A DNA stretch of 64,000 nucleotides from Actinacidiphila yanglinensis (GTDB taxonomy: Bacteria; Actinomycetota; Actinomycetes; Streptomycetales; Streptomycetaceae): the NCBI RefSeq assembly GCF_900107965.1, contig NZ_FNVU01000027.1, positions 1 through 64,000 of the forward strand. Direction: 5' to 3'. The notes under the pieces were generated by a model. That model was not told where the DNA came from. It searched no databases and was given only the letters and a program-made list of their open reading frames with translations. Both the position numbers and the translations under genes were made by a program. The number at the start of each line of letters is the position of its first letter. Positions within the stretch are counted from its first letter, which is position 1. Of this stretch, positions 57,616-64,000 are shown in pieces.

Positions 57616-60426
57616 TCACCCACCGAAGGTGTCCACCGCCGGACGGGTCGACAGCGCCTCCTGGTTGAAGGTGACCGCCACGCCGTGCCCGCGCAGCCGG
57701 GAGGCATGCTGGTCGATCCCCCAACCGTCGATCCGTACGCCGACGTCCTTGTGGCGCCGGACCTGGTCCCCGGTCAGCACCGCCCGCACGGTGCCGGACT
57801 CGCCGCCCGCCAGGTTCAGGTAGTTGTCGCTGAAGGTGGCCGGCAGGATGCGCTCACCGGTCCTGGTGTCGTACGCCTGCAGGTGCAGCATCAGTGCCAT
57901 CGCCCGGCCGGTGTTCTCGACCTGCACGTCCAGTTCGAGGCCGTCCTGCGTGTGCTTCCCGTCGGCCACGACGGAGACGGCCGCCTCGGGCGCGTCGTCC
58001 AGGCTCACGAATCCCGCCGCCTTGGCCGGGTTCTCGATCCAGTAGAAGTTGCGGACCGGCTCCGCGCCGTGCGCGTCCTCGAACACCAGCCGGACGAAGG
58101 CGACATCGGAGGGCGCGCCGGTCAACTGCGAGGCCAGGGAGCCGATCACGGTGTGATCGGATGCCGCCGCCCCGCCCACCGGCAGGGACGCGTCCGCGAA
58201 CGCGGTGCCGTTCAGGTCGTAGAGGGTGGCGCTGACGGTGCCCCGCAGCGCCGTCCGGGTGTGGTTGGCCACCACCACGTCCAGGGTATGGCTGTTGAGG
58301 ATCACGTTGACACGCCGGCACGCGTGCTGGACCGCGTAGAACGCCGCGTGCGCCTCCAGGTCGTGGCTGTACATCTGCCAGACGAAGCTCGGCTGCGCGG
58401 GGTTGGTCATCCACATGATGACGCCGGTGCTCGGGTACGGCCTGCCCGCCGCGGCGCTCTCCATGTTCGCGGCGCGCGCCTCGTAGATCGACTTGATGCA
58501 CTCGTAGTTCATCAGCTGCGACTTGCGGGCGAAGTCCGGGAGGTTGCGCGGCTCGCCGTAGCGCTGGGCGGTGAGCCGGATGTAGCCCGCGCCGCCGCCA
58601 TTGCCCCCGTTGCCGTTGACGTCGCGGTCGGCCCAGGAGTCGTCCGGGTGCTCCCACGACGCCTCGGGGATCATCTTCCGGATGAACTCCAGCGTCGGGA
58701 TCGAGTAGGAGCCGACCTCGTTGTGGAACGGCGGCCACTGCGTGCCGTCGCTGAGCGAGAAGTGGGTGCTCGGGGTGACCCAGTGGTAGGGGCCGCCGGA
58801 GCTGTACCCGCCGATCGGGTTCGCGCCGGTGTCCCCGGCCGAGCTGGTCAACGAGGCGCGCTTGGGGTCGAGTTCGGCGACCAGCGCGTCCAGGCCGTCG
58901 ATCAGCTGCTGCGGCGGCGGGCCCTCGTTGCCGCCGCACCACAGCAGCACCGAGGGGTGGTTGCGGAACCGCACGATGCAGTCGCGGATGTTGTCCAGGT
59001 CGCGGGCCGCGTTCTCCGGCGGCGGGCCCTCGGTCGAGCAGAAGAAGTCCTGCCAGACGAGGATGCCGTACTCGTCGCACGCCTCGAAGAAGTCCTCGGT
59101 GCTGCTCTGCCCGTTCCAGTTGCGGATCAGGTTGAGGTTGGCGTCGCGGTGCAACCGCACCTGCGCGCGCAGCCGTTCGCGCGGTATCCGCTTGAGTGCC
59201 TCGTCCAGGCCCCAGTTCCCGCCCATCACCAGGATCGGCTGGTTGTTGACGGTGACCGCCAGGCAGTCGATCGGCGTGCCGGTCGACGGCGACTGGATCG
59301 GCTTGGTGTACTCGATCCGGCGGACACCGAAGTCGACCGTCCGCTCGTCGTGGACCTGGCCGCCGGCCTCGACGCCGATCGTCAGCCGGTAGCGGTGCGG
59401 ATCGCCGTAGCCGTTGGGCCACCACAGTTTCGGTCGCTCCAGCCGCAGCGCGGCGATGTCCTTCGAGGTCAGCGAGATCGTGGACGAGCCGGCCGCGACG
59501 CTGACGGTGTGCGCGAACGCGTGCCCGTCCAGCGACCCCTTCACCACCACGGACTCGGCGCCGCCGAACGCGCTGTCCAGCCCGAGGTCGATCGCGATGT
59601 CGGCGGTGCCCAGGTCGGCGGAGAGGGTCGGGTCGACATGGACGTCGGTCAGCCGGACCGGTCCGGTGGTGGACCAGGTGACCGGCTGCCAGATGCCGAG
59701 GTCCCGGTCGGGAATGGTCGGCAGCCAGTCCCAGCCCGCCGTGCAGAAGAACGTCGGCCCGTTCTTCAGGGTGATCCCGGTCTTGCCGCCGTTGCGCCCG
59801 CCGCGGGTCACGCCGCTGGCGTAGCTCGGCAGCGACGGAGGATCGGTGTAGTCCAACTTCCCGACCAGCACCGCGAGATACGCCGTGCCGTCCGCCTTCG
59901 CCACGATGTCCGTGACGTCGAAGACACCGCGCTTGAAGGCGCCCTCGATGGTGCCCACCTGGGTGCCGTTGAGCCAGATGGTCGCCAGGTAGTTCACGCC
60001 CTCGAACTGCAGCCAGAACCGCTGACCCGGAATCAGCCGGGGAACGGGGAAGGAGACCCGGTACCAGTAGCCGGTGTCCTTGAGGGTGTCCGGAATCGTG
60101 TCGGTCACGATGTGGCCGTACAGCGGATCGGGGTACTCGCCGTTGGCGATCATGCTGGTGAGCGGGGTCCCCGGCACAACGGCCGGCTTCATGCCCGCGA
60201 CGGGCTGCGCGCTGGACAGCCCGCCCCCGGACGCGGTCGTGCCGTCGGCCGCGGCGAAGGTCCAGCCGCTGGTGATCTCGTGGCCGCCGACCTGGAAGGG
60301 GTGCGGGTCCGAACTGCCGCCCGTCGTCGCGCCGGCGACGCCGGGCAGCCCGAGCGCACCGAGCACACCTCCGCCGGCGATGGTGATCCCGCTGGACAGG
60401 AAACGCCTGCGATTCAACTGGGTCAC
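57616..60426 (-). CDS. Tat-exported GH2 exo-glycosidase (beta-mannosidase/exo-glucosaminidase-like)
   Basis: This is a 936-residue exported enzyme. The N-terminus MTQLNRRRFLSSGITIAGGG is a clear Tat signal. It has a jelly-roll domain (GYWYRVSFPVPRLIPGQRF), a GH2 Ig domain, a TIM barrel with acid/base Glu in WCGGNEGPPP (about residue 480) and a probable nucleophile Glu in FHNEVGSYS, then Ig-like C-terminal domains (mannosidase_ig type). RLHRDANLNLIRNWNG and FFEACDEYGILVWQDFF recall exo-beta-glucosaminidases and beta-mannosidases. The start is GTG 60426 (GGGAGC 5 nt upstream; Tat motif near the terminus); a TTG at 60447 lies inside the operator. A LacI-type palindrome controls it. Confidence 0.9.
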   Translation of the reverse strand: MTQLNRRRFLSSGITIAGGGVLGALGLPGVAGATTGGSSDPHPFQVGGHEITSGWTFAAADGTTASGGGLSSAQPVAGMKPAVVPGTPLTSMIANGEYPDPLYGHIVTDTIPDTLKDTGYWYRVSFPVPRLIPGQRFWLQFEGVNYLATIWLNGTQVGTIEGAFKRGVFDVTDIVAKADGTAYLAVLVGKLDYTDPPSLPSYASGVTRGGRNGGKTGITLKNGPTFFCTAGWDWLPTIPDRDLGIWQPVTWSTTGPVRLTDVHVDPTLSADLGTADIAIDLGLDSAFGGAESVVVKGSLDGHAFAHTVSVAAGSSTISLTSKDIAALRLERPKLWWPNGYGDPHRYRLTIGVEAGGQVHDERTVDFGVRRIEYTKPIQSPSTGTPIDCLAVTVNNQPILVMGGNWGLDEALKRIPRERLRAQVRLHRDANLNLIRNWNGQSSTEDFFEACDEYGILVWQDFFCSTEGPPPENAARDLDNIRDCIVRFRNHPSVLLWCGGNEGPPPQQLIDGLDALVAELDPKRASLTSSAGDTGANPIGGYSSGGPYHWVTPSTHFSLSDGTQWPPFHNEVGSYSIPTLEFIRKMIPEASWEHPDDSWADRDVNGNGGNGGGAGYIRLTAQRYGEPRNLPDFARKSQLMNYECIKSIYEARAANMESAAAGRPYPSTGVIMWMTNPAQPSFVWQMYSHDLEAHAAFYAVQHACRRVNVILNSHTLDVVVANHTRTALRGTVSATLYDLNGTAFADASLPVGGAAASDHTVIGSLASQLTGAPSDVAFVRLVFEDAHGAEPVRNFYWIENPAKAAGFVSLDDAPEAAVSVVADGKHTQDGLELDVQVENTGRAMALMLHLQAYDTRTGERILPATFSDNYLNLAGGESGTVRAVLTGDQVRRHKDVGVRIDGWGIDQHASRLRGHGVAVTFNQEALSTRPAVDTFGG

Positions 60427-60441
60427 GTCGCTCCCGAGTTT

Positions 60442-60455
60442 TGACAACGTTGTCA
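60442..60455. promoter_or_regulatory. LacI-type operator upstream of GH2 gene
   Basis: TGACAACGTTGTCA is a perfect 14-bp palindrome with the central CG typical of LacI-family sites. It lies between the promoter at 60465-60494 and the GTG start, ideal for repression. No LacI gene is in this window. Confidence 0.7.
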
Positions 60456-60464
60456 GAGAGCTCT

Positions 60465-60494
60465 ATGATCCGCAGCGCCCGAAGGCTTTGTCAA
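60465..60494 (-). promoter_or_regulatory. Promoter of GH2 exo-glycosidase gene
   Basis: On the minus strand TTGACA (60494-60489), an 18-nt spacer and GATCAT (60470-60465). The palindromic operator lies just downstream of the expected transcription start. Confidence 0.6.
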
Positions 60495-61153
60495 GGAGTC
60501 GGGGGCAGTTGGGGCGAGAGTGGCCCTGCGGGGCGGTGCGTTTTGCGCGGCGGTCCGCGGGGTTTTCCGGGTATCGGCTGAACCTCTTCCCGTGGCGGCG
60601 GCCGGAGGGGCACCGGCTGGGCCTGGGGCGCGGCGGGCGCCCTCGGCCACGGGCGAAGGGGGGTGTGCGGCGCCGAAGACAGGCTCGCCCGGATCGACCG
60701 GCAGCCCCAGAAGGCCACCATCAGCCTCGGCATGCCTACGACCAGGAGCAGGAGCCACGAGCAGCAGCGCATCCCGAGAGGAACCGGGCCGCGATCCGAG
60801 CACGTGGACGCTCGGCCGGCTGCAGACGTTCATTCCTGACGCCCGTGGCACAGAACTTGAGAGGGCACGCGTTGCGGCGCAGGGACAGGCATACCGATCT
60901 TCACGCCCCCAGCGGCCGCGGGTCTCGCCGAGAACTGGCGCCTTCCCGTCGAGCGGATCCGCGAGCTGCGGTGGCACAAGAACCTGACGGACCATCTGGA
61001 AAGCCTGGTCGGCCACCTGGCACCAGGACCGGTCCGTGAGCGACTTGTCGCCTGGACCGCGATACGACCGCGCCTGCCTCGACCGGCTCCAGGGCCATCG
61101 GATCGCCTCAACCGAGTTCTTCAACCGGAGGTTCGGCAAAGGGCGGTCGAAGA
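60495..61153. other. Region of gene debris right of the GH2 promoter
   Basis: From about 60862, after an in-frame stop, a plus-strand frame runs to a TGA near 61217 and reads like protein (PAAAGLAENWRLPVERIREL, then KNLTDHLESLVGHLAPGPVR), but it has no start codon with a ribosome site. I do not recognise the family. It overlaps the end of the convergent 91-residue gene, so it is probably a fragment. 60500-60860 shows no convincing frame. Confidence 0.4.
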
Positions 61154-61429
61154 TCAGAACGGCACCGAGAGACCGGAGTCGCGCAGTCGGGCCAGAGCAA
61201 CGGACATGCACTGCTGAACGGTCCTCCCGTCAGCTCGCATCCCATGCTCCAACGGGCCGCCGCTCGCGGCGAACGTCCACGCGGGCGCGTTGTCAGCCAG
61301 TCTCTCGGCGTCCATCCTGATCATGGCGTTCACACCCTGCTCGCCGAGCCACTCCAGGATCAGAAGCGTCACGTCCTCGACGCCATGTCCCTCATCGATC
61401 TTCGGCCAACGGCCTCGGTTCCCAGTCAT
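61154..61429 (-). CDS. 91-residue hypothetical protein
   Basis: This small protein begins MTGNRGRWPKIDEGHGVEDV and ends SVALARLRDSGLSVPF. The middle (LLILEWLGEQGVNAMIRMDA) is helix-strand, without Cys or membrane segments. Codon use is normal and the frame is clean, so it is probably real, but I do not recognise a function. The ATG at 61429 has only GGGG next to it; GTG 61432 is directly upstream. Confidence 0.6.
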   Translation of the reverse strand: MTGNRGRWPKIDEGHGVEDVTLLILEWLGEQGVNAMIRMDAERLADNAPAWTFAASGGPLEHGMRADGRTVQQCMSVALARLRDSGLSVPF

Positions 61430-61595
61430 CACCCCGAATCCATCGAGTCCCCGGAGGTGACGACCTGACTCGCGATCAGCCTGGGTGCGAGCCTCATCGG
61501 CGGGTGAGGGGGGAACCCTGCGCCCGGAGTGCCGGCCCGGGGCCACCCGGCCGCAGCCCGGCAGCGTTCACCCGCCGGTCACCACCGACTGCCAC

Positions 61596-62312
61596 CTACA
61601 GGAAGACCGCGTGCTCCCGCAGTTCGTCGGTCAGGTTCGGCGGCAGGTCCAGGGTCGCGCAGAGGTCCTCCGCGGAGGTGAAGAGTCCGATGCTCTGGCG
61701 CGTCTCTTCGATGCGCTCGGCGATCTGCGGGGTGATCCCAGGCAGCGTGCAGAGGGCCTCCGGCGATGCGTGATTGACGTCGACCAGGCCGAAGTCCTGC
61801 GTTCCGGGAAGGTCCGGGCGTCCCACGCCCACCTCCCGGGCCAGCACCGGGTCCTTCGCCGCCAGGCGGCGGCCCTTTTTCCGTTTCTTGATCCGCTCGC
61901 GGGCGGCGATGAGGACAGGAGTGCCGTCAGGGCCCCGCCGTACCTGCTGTATCCGCCGGGTGGCGTCCTTGGAGACGACGGAGAGGTGCACGATGCCGCC
62001 GAACCAGGCGACGGCGAACGGAATCGGGGCGAGATCGGCCGCCAGGTCGGTCAGGCTCGAGCCCGACACGGCTTCCAGGACGCAGAAGGCGACCATCAGG
62101 GCGGCGTACACCGCGGACCACACGAACCAGGCGCGGCGTTGCGCATTCCGGCCGAGGTTCAGGAACACGGCCCAGGTGAAAAACCCGCATCCGACGACGG
62201 CCATGACGAACAGCGGCACGAGGTTGACGCGGGGGCCTTTGGGAGCAGGACTGCGTGGTGCGGGAACAGGCTGCGGCTGCCATGGGCCTTGCGGGGCGGG
62301 CGGGTACGTCAC
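61596..62312 (-). CDS. Membrane protein with C-terminal helix-hairpin-helix (ComEA-like) domain
   Basis: This is a 238-residue protein. It has a Pro-rich cytosolic N-terminus (VTYPPAPQGPWQPQPVPAPR), three or four membrane helices between about residues 30 and 120, then a basic linker (ARERIKKRKKGRRLAAK) and a helix-hairpin-helix DNA-binding-type motif, VDVNHASPEALCTLPGITPQIAERI. HhH domains of this type occur in ComEA and in actinobacterial membrane proteins of unknown role. GTG 62312 is chosen as start: TAATGT 7 nt upstream could be the -10 of a leaderless mRNA. GTG 62339 is an alternative. Confidence 0.7.
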   Translation of the reverse strand: MTYPPAPQGPWQPQPVPAPRSPAPKGPRVNLVPLFVMAVVGCGFFTWAVFLNLGRNAQRRAWFVWSAVYAALMVAFCVLEAVSGSSLTDLAADLAPIPFAVAWFGGIVHLSVVSKDATRRIQQVRRGPDGTPVLIAARERIKKRKKGRRLAAKDPVLAREVGVGRPDLPGTQDFGLVDVNHASPEALCTLPGITPQIAERIEETRQSIGLFTSAEDLCATLDLPPNLTDELREHAVFL

Positions 62313-62516
62313 GTGACGAACATTAGCGATATGGGGCACCCAGCACTATGGTCCTTTCGGTACAGCCCCCGGTTCGGGATGCCGTGACCGCGGAGCCCGT
62401 TCCGACCGCGAGCGGACCGACGCCGGATGCCGGAGCTGATCCGCATCCGAGAGGGGGGTCGTGGAGGCAGGCGTGGCCGAACATCCCAGCTGGGGACCGG
62501 CGTTGCGGGACAGGCG

Positions 62517-63089
62517 TCAGGTGACGGTCACGAAGACCTCCGGATCGGCAGGGATCCGGAAGTCCCGGCCCAGCTCGACGGCCACCGTGAATCGTCGGTT
62601 CACGTCCAGGTCCTTCGGGATGCTGACGAAGGTCCCAGTGATCCTGCCCACGCCGCACCCCATCCCCTCACCCACCGGCTCACCCGTCTCACTGCCGTCG
62701 TTCGCCTCGTCGGGATGAGCTGACCGGTCCGGGTCGGCCAGACCCTGCCCGGCGAGATAGTCCACCAAAGCCTGCCGGGTGGTATGGAAGACGGCCTCGA
62801 AGGAATAGTCGGCCGCCGGCTTCCCGGCCGACTCATGGGTCGTGTAGTGCAGCCCGGTCGCCACCAACGGCAGGCTGATCTGCTCCTGTTGAAGCGCCGG
62901 GGCCAGCGCGGTGTCGCTGCCCGGGCAGGCCCTCGCATCACCGAACGGATGGTCTGCGCCGAAGATGTCACCCGCGAACAGCCAGGCCGTCACTGCCAGG
63001 ACGAGGCCAACAGGCACGGCGAACAACGCGAACCGCCGCAGCCGCTGCCGCCGCGCTTCCGCCTTCTGCTGCCATGCCCTACTCAGCAT
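62517..63089 (-). CDS. Membrane-anchored hypothetical protein
   Basis: This is a 190-residue protein with a basic cytosolic start (MLSRAWQQKAEARRQRLRRF), one membrane helix (about residues 21-42) and an extracytoplasmic domain of ~145 residues. That domain has three Cys in all and a plausible alpha/beta pattern (ATGLHYTTHESAGK, SFEAVFHTTRQALVDYLAGQ). ATG 63089 follows GGGAGGG. I do not recognise the family. It lies upstream of the HhH membrane protein gene on the same strand, 204 bp away. Confidence 0.7.
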   Translation of the reverse strand: MLSRAWQQKAEARRQRLRRFALFAVPVGLVLAVTAWLFAGDIFGADHPFGDARACPGSDTALAPALQQEQISLPLVATGLHYTTHESAGKPAADYSFEAVFHTTRQALVDYLAGQGLADPDRSAHPDEANDGSETGEPVGEGMGCGVGRITGTFVSIPKDLDVNRRFTVAVELGRDFRIPADPEVFVTVT

Positions 63090-63172
63090 CGCGCCCTCCC
63101 CCACCCGTGAGCGGCAGGAGCCTAGCCACCACCACAGAACAATGCTGAGCCGGGGTCAGTGGATCGGCCTGG

Positions 63173-63280
63173 CCGACCCCGCGAGGAGATCCGCGACAAC
63201 CTCCACGCCCGTATCGACGAGGCGCGGCGCGAGCGCCGGCCCGGTGAGGTCGAACGGTCAGTGTTGCTCGATGACTTGGG
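63173..63280 (+). pseudogene. Possible integrase/recombinase tail fragment
   Basis: The plus-strand frame PREEIRDNLHARIDEARRER and following ~15 residues resemble the C-terminal coiled segment of streptomycete tyrosine recombinases (EIRDNL.ARI.EAEREGW.GEVEGL as I remember it). It runs into the convergent MerR gene without a proper start or end. This is weak evidence for an old integrated element; a chance frame is possible. Confidence 0.3.
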
Positions 63281-64000
63281 GGTCAGAACCCGCGTCGATC
63301 GCGTCGGCCAGCCATGTGTACAGAGCAGCACGCGGGGACTGCGGCGTCTGGCCGTGCATGACGGCCAGCAACCGGCGGTACCGTTCCAGGCGCTCGTCGA
63401 TGCCGGCGTCCAGGTGGGCCCTGAGGCGGTTCCGGACGGCCGTTCGACGCTCGGGGCCGGAATCGCCGAGCAGGCGGTCGACGACCTCGGCCGCCAAGGG
63501 CGAGTCCGGCGCGATGCCCTCACGCATCGCCGAACCGATGGTGCGATCGAGGTTCTGGGCGAACCGGCGATGCCGGTCCGGCTCGGAGTGCCGACCGGCT
63601 CCACCGGCCCTCGCCGGGCTGCTGATGCTCTGCTCCATGGCTCGCCGCGCCAGCTGCTGGAATTGCGGATCCTGCACCATCTCGGACAGTTCCAGCCAGG
63701 CGTCCAGCTGTTCCTGGGTCGGGGCGTCCGGCAGCCGGTGGCCGCCGCCGCTCAACCGGTCGCGCAGCTGGGTTCCGGCGTCCAGGCCCTCGCAGACGCG
63801 GGCCGCGAAGTCGTCGATGATCTGCTGCCGCTCCTGCGCCGACAGCCGTGCCATACGGTTCAGACGGTCCATGTCCTCGGGCTCCTCCCGATCTCCTGCG
63901 GCGATGACGGACAGCACGGCCCGGCGCAGCCGCAGTGTGGTGATCCGGGCGTCGAGTGCCGCGACATGGATCGCGGCCACCTCGGCCACGGTGTTCTCGC
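63258..64000 (-). CDS. MerR-family regulator, C-terminal part (cut by window end)
   Basis: The ~247 residues present cover the coiled linker (VAAIHVAALDARITTLRLRR) and the effector domain typical of long streptomycete MerR proteins: MARLSAQERQQIIDDFAARV, DAPTQEQLDAWLELSEMVQD, FAQNLDRTIGSAMREGIAPD. The DNA-binding winged helix should lie beyond 64000; the frame is open to the edge, so an internal GTG at 63989 is not the real start. The effector is unknown. The gene is convergent with the integrase-like fragment. Confidence 0.75.
   Translation of the reverse strand, partial: ENTVAEVAAIHVAALDARITTLRLRRAVLSVIAAGDREEPEDMDRLNRMARLSAQERQQIIDDFAARVCEGLDAGTQLRDRLSGGGHRLPDAPTQEQLDAWLELSEMVQDPQFQQLARRAMEQSISSPARAGGAGRHSEPDRHRRFAQNLDRTIGSAMREGIAPDSPLAAEVVDRLLGDSGPERRTAVRNRLRAHLDAGIDERLERYRRLLAVMHGQTPQSPRAALYTWLADAIDAGSDPQVIEQH

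Noticed and set aside
1..64000. CRISPR arrays, tRNA/rRNA genes, intact insertion sequences, replication origin
   Set aside because: No regular repeat-spacer pattern, no cloverleaf or rRNA-like sequence, and no complete transposase was seen while reading both strands.

Overview
The window is about 64 kb of very GC-rich DNA with Streptomyces-type gene structure: GTG/TTG starts, GGAGG-type ribosome binding sites, hairpin terminators without U-tracts, Tat-exported glycosidases, and many small one-component regulators (LysR, GntR, PadR, PucR, TetR, MerR, CGNR). It looks like accessory chromosome-arm sequence: catabolic and detoxification cassettes each with its own regulator, with gene remnants between them. 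I saw no rRNA, tRNA, CRISPR array or intact insertion sequence.

Left part (1-8.2 kb): the N-terminus of a ketol-acid reductoisomerase (ilvC) without ilvB/ilvN next to it, an S51 peptidase, a methyltransferase, a LysR/quinone-oxidoreductase divergon, a ThDP-dependent decarboxylase/acetolactate-synthase-like enzyme, and a secreted esterase.

8.6-20.7 kb: a GntR regulator diverges from a 12-gene operon. Its first two products are convincing LigJ (4-oxalomesaconate hydratase) and LigK (4-carboxy-4-hydroxy-2-oxoadipate aldolase), the last steps of protocatechuate/gallate meta-cleavage. Then come a second amidohydrolase, a cytosolic protein of the 4,5-dihydroxyphthalate decarboxylase type, an alpha/beta hydrolase, a complete NitT/TauT-type ABC importer, a malate/lactate-type dehydrogenase, a cupin, a carboxymuconolactone-decarboxylase-like protein and an aldehyde dehydrogenase. 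A recognisable ring-cleavage dioxygenase is absent. I infer uptake and breakdown of an aromatic carboxylate or its ester to pyruvate plus oxaloacetate.

20.8-38.3 kb: a Tat-exported GH2 glycosidase, a decayed MFS gene, an MMPL exporter followed by a six-codon ORF, PadR with three operator-like palindromes, two PucR-type paralogues, an FAD oxidoreductase, TetR, a carotenoid-oxygenase-family enzyme, a TMEM175-like channel coupled to a small Cys-rich protein, a DUF1206 membrane protein and a GMC oxidoreductase.

38.3-45.1 kb: esterase, FAH-family protein, an MfnB-type (5-formylfuran-3-yl)methyl phosphate synthase, aldehyde dehydrogenase, aryl-alcohol-type dehydrogenase and SAM methyltransferase. 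This set could make or modify a 2,4-disubstituted furan.

45.6-52.3 kb: a GSDH-type lipoprotein, a LysR divergon, and a compact unit controlled, I propose, by a CGNR zinc-finger protein. Three near-identical 21-bp sites (GTCACC-N9-GGTGAC) lie upstream of a 66-residue protein, a DUF308 membrane protein and the CGNR gene itself. Between the last two is an ABC-F ribosome-protection-type gene with a nine-codon leader ORF.

52.4-64 kb: a secreted serine hydrolase, a TetR/aldehyde-dehydrogenase/MFS divergon, a second Tat-exported GH2 enzyme with a LacI-type operator, and a right end of small hypothetical genes, gene fragments and a MerR regulator cut by the window edge.
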